From Azadirachta indica (lineage: Eukaryota; Streptophyta; Magnoliopsida; Sapindales; Meliaceae), in contig CM040453.1 in NCBI GenBank assembly GCA_022749755.1, positions 12,285,368 to 12,349,367 of the forward strand: a stretch of 64,000 bases of DNA. The letters are read 5' to 3'. This document shows, piece by piece, positions 29,400 to 42,101 of this stretch (position 1 is its first letter; each line of letters starts with the position of its first letter). The notes below the pieces were generated by a model that worked only from the letters and a program-made list of their open reading frames with translations, had not been told where the DNA came from and did not search any database. The translations under genes were made by a program, and so were the position numbers.

Positions 29400-30730
29400 C
29401 ATTCAAAACTATATAATTTATTTTGCAAATTCAAAATAGGAGTTACTTTCAAGTACAAACTCAAAAATCTTAAATCAACACGTTTGAAAGTATACTTTCC
29501 AGTGAGTTGTTTTTCTGGGCGTTTAGGTGAAGGAGAAGAGTGTCGGCAGCAAGCAGGATTAGGCAACATGAATTTTTCTCTCTCTCTCTTTTTTCTTCCT
29601 CTTCTTTTTTCTCTTATTTTATTTTATTGATTATATAATTATTAGGAATTATTAAACTGAAATTAATAGATTATCAAGTTTATGGTAAACATTTTATAAT
29701 TTTGTACATTTAAAATAATAATTTGTTTGAAATATTATTATATTATTTTTAGCAAAATTCGATCGAGTTTTGATGAATTGACAATGTAAATTTACAATTC
29801 AATCTACTATAAAAAGAATTTTAAATTTTTTAATTCAAAAAAAATAGTGTATATATATATACACATATATAGGGTAGGATCAAAATATTATTATATTAAT
29901 TTTAGTAAAATTCAATCGAATTTTGATAAATTAGCAATGTAAATCCACAATCCAATCTATTATAAAAAAATATTTTAATTTTTTACTTCAAAACAATTCT
30001 CTAATAAAAAAAATAGTTTCCATAGATATATGTATATGTTTGTAACTAGATCCTGAGACTAAACCCAAGACCAATGCTAAAATGGTGCTATCCTTTTTTA
30101 CTAGATATCGTAAAAATACACAAGTGAACTTAAATCATTTTTTAGACAAAAGTTAATCACCAAGAATTTTAATTTCAATTACGATATGGAATTTAGTATA
30201 ATTTTAAGAAAAAAAACCCAATTCATCCTTTTCAATAATAAAAAAAAAGGTACAATATTTGATAATACTAAAATTTGCACAGAAATAAAATAATGAAAGT
30301 CATTATTTGAATAAATGAGCTGTTATAATTTTTTTTTATTTTAATATATTTGATGAAGTAAATAAAAGAATTTAAACTTTTTAAAAATTTTAGAAAAGTG
30401 ACAATAACATCACTCTTCTATAAATAATGTGCTTACAAAATCATATCACATGTGCAATTGTGCTTCATAAGCTAAGCAACACCCCTCCTCAATTTGATCA
30501 GAAGCTTATTTATGCAAAATCCAACTGCCAAATTTGCAACAAAATGCAATCTGATAACCTCATAGATTTTGTTGTCAAAATAAGAAATGGAAACTTAGCC
30601 CGTGTTGCTTTCAAAAGCAATCTAAACATTCCTCTCCTTGAACAAAACTACTGTAATCTAACAACAGGTACAGAAGATTTTAAACTGCATACGGTAAGAG
30701 AATAAATGGGACTGTAATTTGAGCAAGGAA
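29400..30730. other. Intergenic DNA, minisatellite to pseudogene
   Basis: Contains a CT-rich tract at about 29576-29612 and two diverged direct copies of an AAAATTCGATCGAGTTTTGA-like segment (about 29753 and 29908). A 92-codon plus-strand frame at 30427-30705 lies in the 3' flank of the pseudogene and has no recognisable relatives. Confidence 0.45.
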
Positions 30731-33700
30731 TCAAGAAAGGCAATGGAGGCACTCCATCAAGACATTTGTGTGCTCCGGCTTCCCAAGACACGAATGTAGC
30801 CCTTCAATTCTTTGTTATTGTAGTGACGGATCATCGTACCCATTTGTGCAAGGTCATCCTGTGATAGAAGGTTAAATAAGATCACAAAGCTATCTAGCAT
30901 TACTATACTTACACAGCAATGAAACGGTTATGTAATGCTTACGTTAAGGCCATTCAACGAGTGAATTTCCTAATCATCGAAAATTTGGCCTACCCAGTAA
31001 TCAGAGATCATGTACCTTTCTACCTAAAATTTTATCTGTGCTTTCTTTCATCTCCTCCACTTCAAAAACTTCACCATTACATTGCCTACGCTAGAATCTT
31101 ACCAAGGGAGGCTGAATTCAAGTACAACATACTTATTGATAGCAGCACTTCCTTCGCTCATATTTCTCTTGCACACTGCCTATTCTAAGTTTCAGATATA
31201 ATAAAGTCGATTTATGTATTATATTTTTTTTGGTAATGAAAATGTGTGACACAATTATGGGCATAAAAACAATGCCAAACATATACCCAGCTATGGTATC
31301 AACAAAAATTAACAGATTTTTCATTCACAAGTGTGAATGTCAAAAACAGTGTGGATTTAAGCTTCATTTGAGAACATGAAACCCATATGTGAATGTAAAA
31401 AACACAGGACTTCATCTTGAATCAAGTTGTTTTCTCAAAGATTTGGCTTTGTCACATAATCTAGGATTTGAGGGAATTAGATCCGAAAACTAAAGATACA
31501 TCTGCACCCAACACTTGCACGTGTTAATATAAGGTATGGATGAAGTTAAGTGTAACTCCTCAATGCAACACATTGAAACTTACAGGTGTAAAACCTAATT
31601 ATTGCAATCTTCAAAAAACTTAATTCTGCCTGATTGGGGTCATAGAAATATCTGAGAGACAATGTACAAAAACAGAATCTATGACAAGGTTGGCTGACAT
31701 GGAAAAACTATAAATAGACCATGACTAGAAAAGAACTGGAAATATAAGAATCAGTTCCATTATGCCAAGCAAACTATTAGATGCAGAATTGAAATTGTTT
31801 TAACAACTAAAGCAGGGACTTGCAGAAGAAAGAATATTTAGCTTTAGCTTCCGGATCTAAACTCGCAAAGGATAAAATTAGAATAGCTTGGCTATGGATT
31901 GAGAAATAGTACTTCCTTACAAAAGTTTGAAAAGCCTCTCCCATTCTCATATCAACATGTCTTTAACATTCTGGTAAATATTTTAGACTAAGATTAGGAA
32001 TGACGCTGAAATAAGAGGATTCATGATATCTCCTATGTTAATATATCTGGATGACAAAATTAGCAAGCATAACAGAACTTAAAAAGGAAAATAACCTCCA
32101 GATATGTAGGGTTCTGCACAGCTGCACATGCAGCAACTTCAGGAGCAACAGAGACATTATATGGTTGCTTTGCTCTTCAGAGACACTCAATTACGCTCAG
32201 AGGAAATGCTCCATATCCAACACGAAGTCCAGCTAAACCTGCAGCGATTTCATTTTTTAATTTGAATTTTAGTTTCAGTGTAATCAAGTGTAACACTAAC
32301 TTGTCAGAAAATAATAATTGGCAGATATATGTGGCCAACACATCCTCCAAATGAAGCACCAAAACATATATCCCAAGCTTAAAAGATTGCCTATTGCTAA
32401 GACCAAATCTTAACTTCTGAAGCAAATATGAGAACTGTTATTTCCTAAGCCCTCCAAATTATATAGGTTTAATTCCAACTATACAAAGAGCAGCAAACAG
32501 AATTGAAAATTCCAGAGCAAGAAGCTTAAATTAGTTTAGCATGGCAATAAATAGCACATATTAGTGTGAGAAAATAATATGGGTAAATTATTAAAAAACT
32601 AGTAAAAAGCTCAGCCAACGCACAAAAGAACAAAAAAGGATCATCAGCTTTACTTTGTGTAAAGGGACTATACAGTAAACCGTACCAGGAATTAAGACAT
32701 AAGGTGATTGGGGAACCAATATCACTCAATATATAAGGATTCAAATCTCTTCATCCAGTTCCACAGAAGAAATAATCCTACAAACATGTAAGTTTCTATA
32801 AATGAATAAGCAAAGATAATGCGATCATACCAGCTCTTTTGCTAAATGTTTTGAGGACTATTAAATTATCATGCTTCTTCACCCATTTCACCCGGGATTC
32901 AAGTCCTGAAAACTCAATGTATGCTTCATCCAGCACCACCAGTATGGGGATCTCAAGGATCTTCATCATTTACAACACTGACAAACAATAACATGGCAAA
33001 TAATGGATCAGTATAAAAACTACAAGGTATATCAAAAAATAGTTGCATGCACCTCTCAATATTGCGAATATAGTATACATATCACTTGAATTAGAGAAGG
33101 GAAACCCGTCTTGACGATTTTAAAACACGCCAACTAGACCAATTCATTTGCATGCCAAAAGTTGAAGAAATACTTTGTCCTCAAAACAATTTTCCCTTTT
33201 AATAAAATGAAATGACCAACCTTAGCATGCGTTAAGCATTGAGTCACTGACTTTGTTAACATCATTGCTTGCTAAACTCTTGAGAGAGCTACTTGGATGC
33301 ATGATTATTTTGGATAATATATTTAATCTCAATAATGAAATCATTTGAGGTATCAAACTTGAGCATGGGGAGGAAGCTCTATAACAGTAGTTAAGAATAA
33401 AAAGATTAAAATCAGAAGAAAATGCATATTGCTTCTTCCAAGATACAAAAAATAGCATACCACAACATATTTCCCAACTTTCATTAGCTGTCACATGGGC
33501 AAACCTGAAACTCAAAAGTAATATATTTTGGTATGAACTTGATGTTAAACTTCAAAACCAGATAAATACTAATTCTTTTGATATACACAGACAAGACAGT
33601 TTACTGCTAAGTTTTAACTGTGGAAAACATGATTACATGACAACACAATCACACACATACAATGCCTGTGAATAAAAACCATTTCAACTAACCTTCCATC

Positions 33701-36700
33701 CGGATTGTTTGGAGGAGTTAGAAATATACATTTGGTTTCTCCCGCTCACAGCATCAGCAATGAGTTCCACATTCAAGCTGAAATCTTACTTTCTTGGAAC
33801 TGCAGACGATCACTGTGTAAATTCATATCTTAAAGGGATATACACGTAAATGATGCCATATCAACAACTTGGTTGAAGAAAACTTCCCCTTTAATGCCAG
33901 TAGCTTAAGCCATGACAAAAACAACAAAGAAGACTTGGGTTCATGAAGTTGAGTCACTCAACCTGAACTTGGTAGTTTTATTGAGTTTTAGTCTGTAAAA
34001 AGTTTTTTATGATTTATCTTCTGCTAAAATTTGGAATTGTTTGAGTCCAATGAGTCTTATTGAGGGTTTATGCTAATAATTAAAATCCTGAATTTTTCTT
34101 TCAGTGATTTCAAATATCTTTTGTTGGTCAAGATTTCTAATCATTACAATTTTGGAAATCATTGCCTAATTAAGCAAGTGGAACACTTATTCAGTTCATA
34201 TGATATGTGCAAGTTTCCAACTGCTTTCTTCCTATCTTCATTTCTCTCTCTTCATTTGAAAATTTAAATCAAACAATACAAGATCTTAACTCTTCTTCAA
34301 CGACCCAAAAATGCCACTTTATTAAACCCGGGCCATTCCAACATCAGATTTTAAACCATGGCCCCTTCCAGAATAAATTTTGGACATTTATGAACAAAGA
34401 AGTGAGAAATCAGATAACCAGAACTCTTAGAAACTCAGAACTATTAAAAAGTTAGTATTCACCTTTGATGACAACTGACCCATTAACAGCAGCATCAAAC
34501 TCATACATAGTAAAGGTTGGAGGACAGTCCACAATCTTGTCACCAGGATCTAGTAAACATCTTCAGAAATAGATTATATTAAAAATAAATAAAAATGTAA
34601 AATATTAGAGATTTTCAGTTTTTGAAGTTAAATAAAGAACAATAATAAGTAGTGTGGTAAGAAAATAATATAAGCATAACTTATTAGGGACTGCCGCATA
34701 ATCAAATCAATGAGCTCATCTGCACCACAGCCAACAAGAATATGATTTGATTCGAGCCCTGAATATTTGGAAAGTGCTGCATGCAATCATCGGCTTTCAG
34801 GGTCAGCATAGATGTATGGAAACTTCAGTTGCCCTAAAGCTTCAATAACCTACACAAAATCTGAAACTTGTCCTCGGGAGATAAAGGAGTAGTCAACAGT
34901 AATCAAACCTGGAAAGTGGAATACAAAACAAATGGTCATAGCACAAATATTATGTTAATAGAGGAAGTACAATGCTGCATATAACTTACCTCTGGTGGAC
35001 AATATGGATTTTCATTCGCATCTATTTTGACAATATCCTCGGGTTTTCTTCCAAGTTGGGTTGACAATACCTACAAAAAGGAATCCCATTCATTTAAAAT
35101 AAGATAGTTCATCAGTTAACACAAGTATGTTCAAGGGGTAAAATGGAGTATTTACAAGATTTTTCTTGCAACCTTAGCAACATATAACCCTTTTTGTTTA
35201 AATCAGAACAGAGAATTAACATAGTTACAAATTACAAGGTACCACTAATACTGTTAACCAGTATAAGCCAGTCATCAGCAGAGAACCCATTCATCTCAAA
35301 GCTATACAATTGGCAGAAGAACCTATTAAAAAATAATAGCAAAGGAACCTATTTGAATAATCTAAGAAAAACAGAGAAACCTCTAGCCTCGAGTTCATAT
35401 CATACACATAAAAACTGTATGAAACAAATAACAGTATCAAGTAAAGAAAGATTGATTATGCATTCAACCCATTTGGAACTCAACTATTGCATCTAGAAAA
35501 CCAAAAGTGATTAAGCCACTCCAGTCAAATTGAAAAAAAATATCCAAACAAAGCCATTCAACATTTGAGCAGGTACTCATGTAACTTCTGATTATTCAAA
35601 ATTAGCTCACTCAATCACTATATTATCAGCATTGTCATGAAAACCAACTGTATGAGCAAAAGTAAACAAAACTCTCACAGGTTGGTTCTAAGAAATTTGA
35701 TCCAACACATTGCAAACTCAAGCATCTTAAATACAAAAGAAATTAAAATAGCCCATTGAACCAAAACTTGGTATGATGCAGAAAACTCCAACGATCAACA
35801 TAAAAACAAACTAACAATTGATTCTTCAGTTCTCAAATACCTCAGAAGGCAAAATAGGCTCATAAGGCAACAATGTCCTCAAATGTTGTCGAATAAAGGA
35901 ATTACCAGTCAAACGATGTTGACCCTCATTGACGAGTTAATCTACTGGTATAGTGGAAGACATAGCAATGACCCTTCTTTTGGTTTCCTTCAAATAACAA
36001 AAAGGAAAAATGTCTATTTGGTGCCACAAATTGGTGAAAACTGATGTTGGATTTCAACAAACATAGAGATGAAGAATCAATCAGACACATTGAATATCTG
36101 CAATTTAACAATTCACCATTTATAAAAAAAGCTTGTAACACATAAAGAAAATGATAATAACACAGAAGATTTTACATATAAAGAAACTGTTATTAACCCA
36201 ATACCTGAACTGAAAGAAGAGAGTATCTTTGTTGCAAAATAGAGAAATGAGAGAGAAAATCCAAGAGAGAGACAGCAAGTAACCCAAGCTAATAATCAGA
36301 CAACAAATTATTATAGTTGTCTACTTTCTAAAAGGAAAGATTACAGAAATGATCTATTCTGTTTGTGTGTTTGTTTGCACCATCAGTCAAACTCACACAC
36401 ACATAGTTGCCTCATTAATGCTATAGCAAGAGAGCAATGAACTATCATTAATGCCTAATGTAAAGGCAACAATTTCCCATAAGCCAACTGTAAGACTGAT
36501 ACTCAGTTCCAATCACTTAGCTCGGCTATCATGCCTTGGATTAAGGGAATACAAATTCAAAAGGGTTCATTATTATTAATTATTTCCAAGTTCCTATAGA
36601 TGATTATTTGCAGAAGTGGATTCGAAATTCTAAGTTCAACAGAGTTGGCTATTATTACCCTGATTACCTCAGGTTAAGAGGAGTACTGAATTTCAGAAGG

Positions 36701-36783
36701 CCCGGCGAGCGACGGCATGAGGCTGTGGCCCAGTGCGAGCGAGCAGAGATGACGGCCTGGAGGTGAAGGCAAACCGGCGACAT
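30731..36783 (-). pseudogene. Histidinol-phosphate aminotransferase pseudogene, intron-bearing
   Basis: The plastid enzyme of this family transaminates imidazole-acetol phosphate in His biosynthesis. Recognisable exons in transcript order are 36783-36668 (transit-peptide-like), about 35930-35841, 35070-34990, 34849-34685, 34549-34463, 33799-33693, 32977-32831, 32238-32096 and 30858-30731. Landmarks are SFIRQHLRTLLPYEPILPSE, KIDANENPY, VGCGADELIDLI, VVLDEAYIEF, TFSKRAG (the PLP-lysine) and GLAGLRVGYGAFPLS. Lesions: in-frame stops at 34787-34789, 33786-33788 and 32177-32179; single-base losses near 33747 and 33733; an apparent 11-base loss between GAAGAT repeats near 32962; a short frame-shifting loss near 30782; a lost donor near 34684. 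The exons for the segment before the last exon are not found between 30858 and 32096. Because introns are retained, it arose by DNA duplication and not retroposition. It could still be transcribed. Confidence 0.9.
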
Positions 36784-36869
36784 CCGTGTCGCGGCGGCAG
36801 CTTGGACCTTGCGAGAGTGCAGTCTGGCGGCTGCTGCTTGTCTTTGGCTCTTTGTTTTCAAAATTAAAA

Positions 36870-37900
36870 TTTAACAGATTGCCGGTAAATAAAATAATAT
36901 AATAATATAAATCGGAGATTGTTTGGTTACATTTTAAAAAATTTAATAAAAAAAGATTATTTATTTAATTAAAATGTTAATATAAATAATTATTTATTTA
37001 GTTATTATTTGTTTAAATAAATAATTTTTTACAACGGCCTAAGACAAGAAGTAATTAGTACTTTTCAAGATATTTATAAAATAAAGATATTATTGTTGTA
37101 AAAACAAATATTTTATTTTTATTAAAATAATTAAAATAAAAATATCACTGATATATATATATATATTTGTCATATTCATATTTAATTTATATAATAATTA
37201 ATTTTGGAAAAATAATTTAAGAATTTGTGCCTAAATAATGTGTAAAAAATTTTAAATTAAAAGATCCTATCCATCAATAGTTTTGTTGTATTATTATATT
37301 TCCTTATATACTGCATATCTATTGTTACAAACTTATTCCGAAGAATCAATATTGTTATTATATTTTATATAAAAATTTTATATTAAACATAACGTGAGGT
37401 GAGGTTGTTTTCATAATATGTTCCCATTTAGTAATAACAATAATTTAAATTCACAGAACCATAATGTATTTATAAAACTACTTATCGTGTCGCCAATTTT
37501 AACATGTTTTTAAATTTTAATATAGCTTAATATTTTTTTTCACTATTTTGTAGTACTAACTACACAAACCTCTAATGTAATTTAATCTAAATGTAACTAA
37601 AAGGCGACAAATATGACATAGTTTTATTCAACCATACATGAATCGATATGAAGTAATTACTAGTAATAGATAAATTCACTCACCAACAACATTATTACCA
37701 ATCCCTACACGGTTAAAGACTTGCCATTTTAAGCCTAACTTTTGAATTCTCTATCATACTTGTGTTAAGTTAAACCTCTCCATCTTTTTACCAAGTCTTC
37801 TCAGGCCAATTGCTTGCTCATAAACCGTTCAAATGACAAGATACAAGCCGAAACAAGATATGAGAATCCTAACTAACAATTCACATGAATCTGATGTAAT
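36870..37900. other. AT-rich flank upstream of the aminotransferase pseudogene
   Basis: No coding segment. Only short A/T tracts and an (AT)n run at about 37149-37164. Confidence 0.55.
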
Positions 37901-39960
37901 AAGCTTTATAATTACAATTCCAAAACTAATCTGAAAATTTCAGATATCTAAACATATAACCCGAAAAACGCAGAAGCGTTCTCTCTATTTTTCAGATGTT
38001 TGGATTTTTTGAAACTCCACAGATTAGGAGAGATATGCTAGCCGCATTGGGACCAAGACATAACTTCTAGGACATTACAGTTAAGGTCAAGTTGGGGCAA
38101 GAACAATGAATCTCTAAAAACATCCATTTTGCAAGATCATTATTATGACTAGTTTATACAGTCGACTGGAATAATGACAAACAAAGACAATACTTAAATG
38201 CTTGAAATTGATGCTACATAGTGGATTGTCGTCACTCAAAAGGCCATGAAATATGTTTTTGAAAACAGAAAATGACCCGTGCTTGAAATTGATGCTACAT
38301 AGTTGATTTTCTGTCACTCAGAGGCCATGAAATATGGTTTTGGAAACAGGAATTGACCCAGATGATATACAACTACAGTCAGCTAAAATCCAAGCTGCCC
38401 ACAAGGATACAATATCATCAGGAATAAAATGCATTCCATTCAATTGCTTGAGTGTAAAAGCAAGACAGACCAACCATCAAAAGCAGCCATACATATAGAT
38501 TCAGGTCAATACACTCATGATAAAAGATGATAAAAAAACAAAAGAGAGAAATAAGCACTCCATAACATTGCCGGAAGTTACAACCATTCCATAAGTTCTC
38601 ACCATGAAACATAGAGTTGAACAAACCCATGACATCCATATCAAAATTACACATTACATTGCTGTTAACTAGTGAGTAAAATGTGCCCAAGTCATAGTCA
38701 ACAACAATAATATAGAGTCCAATGCACAGAGCAAACACCTCCAACCCACCAAATCATTAAAAAGCAAGAATACAAACAGCAGCACCTAAATTAGGCACAT
38801 ACCAAGCCACATCATAACCATTGAAAAAGAGCCATAAGATCGTCTGATTAACTAGCTATATAACTGTGCAAAGTATGAGAGTGCTGTAAGATTTGGAAGT
38901 CTCCTTAAAACAGCCTAACTGAATAACTATCCATACTTGCAAAATCAAATGTTGCAACAAAATTTTGGTAAGAAAGAGAATATACTTCTAACAATCCCAA
39001 TATCAAGCAGAGGGAGATAGAAAATTCACACTTGTTAACAGAAGCACAAGTCAAAAGGTATTACACATGCCTTGATGAGTTAAGGTTTAGGTTAGCTAAG
39101 TGATTTAGTAGAATCTAATTATCTCATCTGGTTCATAAGGAACCAATGACAGGAACATTCAATATACAGCTAAAGCATGAGCTTTTGCCTCAATATAAAA
39201 TTCAATCCACAGATTCCTAAATTTCCAGATCAAAGTGTGTATTATAAACTCACCTCCAGAAGAAGTTCACAAAAGCACGCTAAATTAAGAACTTAATCTA
39301 CATCTTGGAAGTCAATAAACAAGACAAAAATAGAATGTCACTGGGTTCAAACATTAAATTTAGAACAAGCTTTTACAAATTATGACTGAAATCGACCATC
39401 CTTAGAACCACAAAGAATTCACTCCTCGTGCAATAAACAAGACAACAAAAATCCCCTTGGAACCTTCCAATCACAAACAAATGTCCGGGACTCACACTAT
39501 AAGATCACGAAAACTTTCATTTAAGAAATTGGATAACATCTAAGTAAAAGAAAAGCACCCCGCCTTCCGTGCAACATAGATAGCTTATAATCCAACAATC
39601 ACAACATTGAAAGCCAAAAAAAAAGCTTTTAAACACAGTAAACCAATTCTTCCCAGCTGTAAGCACCACCACAATCCCAATCAGTACCCAGACCAATTCT
39701 AGGTAAATCAAAATCCCAACACCCAGAATCTAAGCTAGATAGAATATTGAAAAATAAAACAACCCATCATAAGAAAAACAACAGAATAAACAAGTTTAAG
39801 TCCGAATCCATAACATTAAGATTGTCATCAGCACAATATTAATAATGACAATAAGATAATATCATGGTAAATATAAATAATATACATTCTGCGACCAACC
39901 AAGCAAACCAGACCAGAGAAAGAAACCATTCAACAACAACAACAACAAAGAAAGGAAACT
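37900..39960 (-). other. Less AT-rich, transcript-like region downstream of MBS
   Basis: About 2 kb of A-rich plus strand (T-rich minus strand), with composition like the introns or 3'UTR of the neighbouring minus-strand genes and no convincing frame. It may be a 3'UTR with introns of the MBS gene, a non-coding transcript or the remains of a gene. I see no protein match on either strand. Confidence 0.3.
38200..38361. repeat. 81-bp tandem duplication
   Basis: Two adjacent copies start GCTTGAAATTGATGCTACAT at 38200 and 38281, about 85-90% alike and ending near GACCC. There are only two units. Confidence 0.85.
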
Positions 39961-40008
39961 CTCTAAAGGCGCAGCAGCATAGCATACTCTCTTATTTTCA
40001 AAAGAGAT

Positions 40009-40323
40009 TCACTTCTTAAGGCTACCTCTAACACCAGGTCTGGCCTTGGAAGTTTCGGAGACATGGCTAGCGTGGCGATTAACGAGCTTGTCTTCTTCGA
40101 ATGGGATTTTAGGATGACGAGCGTCGTGATGAATCTGCATAGACTTGATGTCCGGCGCCGTCGTTTTGCAATGAGGGCATTCGAATTTCGCGTGTCCGCC
40201 CTTCTCTTGGCCGGAGCGGTCAGCCAGACCCGCCTTTCCTCCGCCCCTGTTGGTCGTGGCTGCGTCAATCTTCATCGCGATTTCCTTAGCAGTGTGCTTC
40301 TTCGGCTTCGCTTTTCCAGTCAT
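40009..40323 (-). CDS. MBS1: METHYLENE BLUE SENSITIVITY (MBS) zinc-finger protein
   Basis: A single-exon protein of 104 aa, matching the length and sequence pattern of plant MBS1/MBS2. These act in the cytosol and in RNA granules downstream of singlet-oxygen stress and are needed for normal gene responses and tolerance to high light. The N-terminus MTGKAKPKKHTAKEI is basic. A single zinc finger C-x2-C-x12-H-x4-H uses C49, C52, H65 and H70. The C-terminus PGVRGSLKK is the conserved tail. The frame is open further upstream, but the ATG at 40323 aligns with the family start and a TATATATAA lies about 105-110 bases upstream. Neighbours RraA, IDI and PFA-DSP match the Arabidopsis MBS neighbourhoods. 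I cannot tell MBS1 from MBS2. Confidence 0.93.
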   Translation of the reverse strand: MTGKAKPKKHTAKEIAMKIDAATTNRGGGKAGLADRSGQEKGGHAKFECPHCKTTAPDIKSMQIHHDARHPKIPFEEDKLVNRHASHVSETSKARPGVRGSLKK

Positions 40324-40425
40324 GGTGATCCGACCCGACGGCTGGGATTTGGGGAAAACAATGCGATGAAACCCTACGTATGTAGTGAGGACAATGTGAG
40401 AGAGAGCCCTTTTCCGTTTCGATTT

Positions 40426-40436
40426 TATATATACAC
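40426..40436 (-). promoter_or_regulatory. TATA box of MBS
   Basis: Minus-strand TGTATATATAAAA lies about 105-110 bases upstream of the MBS ATG, which puts the predicted transcription start near 40400. Confidence 0.6.
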
Positions 40437-40449
40437 AGGCTTTACGCTT

Positions 40450-42052
40450 ATCCGTTTTCATTAGATTTTTTTTTTTAATAAATATAATAATCGTAATCAT
40501 TATTAGTAAAATTTTTAAAGTAGCCTTGTTTTGTTCTACTTTACAAAAATGATCCTTTCTAATATTTTGTACCAAACGAACCCAAAAAAATGTTTTCCGG
40601 ACAAAATTGCACCTCACTAGCCATTGTGCCTAAATTAGACTATTCACTAATGTTTTCCCTGTTCCAACCCTAATTTCATTGGAACTAATTCCTCTCCAAA
40701 TCAATGGTAATTAACTTGAGCACAGCATGAACGGCAGAGGAGACGACAAATCTTCGATCATTCTATATTTGATGAACTCTACAGTTACAAAAATCGACGA
40801 CTTCGAACGATAAATTTTTCATTTTCGTGATTGATTTTTGTGATTAATATGTCAAAAATAATGGTATGACATGAATATGTTGATATATGAATTGATTAGT
40901 TTGAGTGTTTTTAAAGAATTTATAAGTGTAATCAAGTAAAAGAAAAGAAGTTTAAAATACCAAAAAGCAGTGCCTACAACAACTCACAATCACAACTATC
41001 TCCTCAAAAGATGAAGATTACTAATTAAGCTAGAAGGTAACATGGATCTTAACTAGCATGGGATGTAAGATGTATTAAGTACTATTTTCATTATTATGTT
41101 GCTATTTGTTTTAATAAATTGGATGTTTGAGAATAAATAGGGACATAGTAATAATAAAAATTATTTTTTTTTTTTTTATTATAAAAAATATACATTTATA
41201 CTAATTTTGTATCAATAACCAATAATAACATAGAAATCTAACAAACTTTAATATTACAAAAATATCAATGTTTTTAATTACAATAAAATCAAAAATCTTA
41301 CATAACAATTTTGTAATAGTATATCATAATACAATAGTCTCGATAAGTTATTGAGCACAACAAATACTTATATTTTTTTATATTTTATTTAATATTAGTC
41401 ATTACTCAACGAAACTTTCAAGTTATTTATAAATAGTGTTAATCAAATATACCTCTGATACCAATGAATTATCAATAACAGTGAGCGTTTTAAAATATCC
41501 TTGATTTTAAGTACTTTATAAGTATTTAGATAAATTATTTTATTATTTTAATTTTGAGCAAAAAAAATTCAAACCAAATAATTTAATTTATTACTTTTTA
41601 TGGGTTTGATTTTAATTTCATAATTGAAAAACAAACCAAACTAAACCAAACCAAATTGAGTTATACCATCTCAATCTAAGTTGGTGATAGAATCAAAAAG
41701 GAGTAAATTGTGTGAAATCTAAATCATGATTAGGTTTCATAGTTTCATTCAAGATTTTTGAGAAAAAGACTACTACCAATTTAGATCTTTTATTTTTTCG
41801 CTCAATAATATGAATTGTTAATACATTTGACTTTATAATCAACACAATTTTTGAACTTTTTTAATTTATATTTGATTTTTTATTCACAATATTAAGACTA
41901 ATATTTTCTTCACTGCAGCTTAGATACACTAAAAGATTACCTTTTTTTTAAATTACGTGAGTTTTATATCTTTATTTTTTGATAAAAATATTATTTGAAC
42001 TTCTGATATAACTTTCAATAAAAGAGTATGCCTTTTCCTGATTACTAGATGA

Positions 42053-42101
<49 letters not shown>

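Noticed and set aside
30427..30705. 92-codon plus-strand ORF beside the pseudogene
   Set aside because: No family resemblance and no promoter or splice context; lies in the flank of the decayed aminotransferase gene. Kept only as a remark.
40063..40464. 133-codon plus-strand frame
   Set aside because: Antisense shadow of the MBS gene and its leader; no family match.
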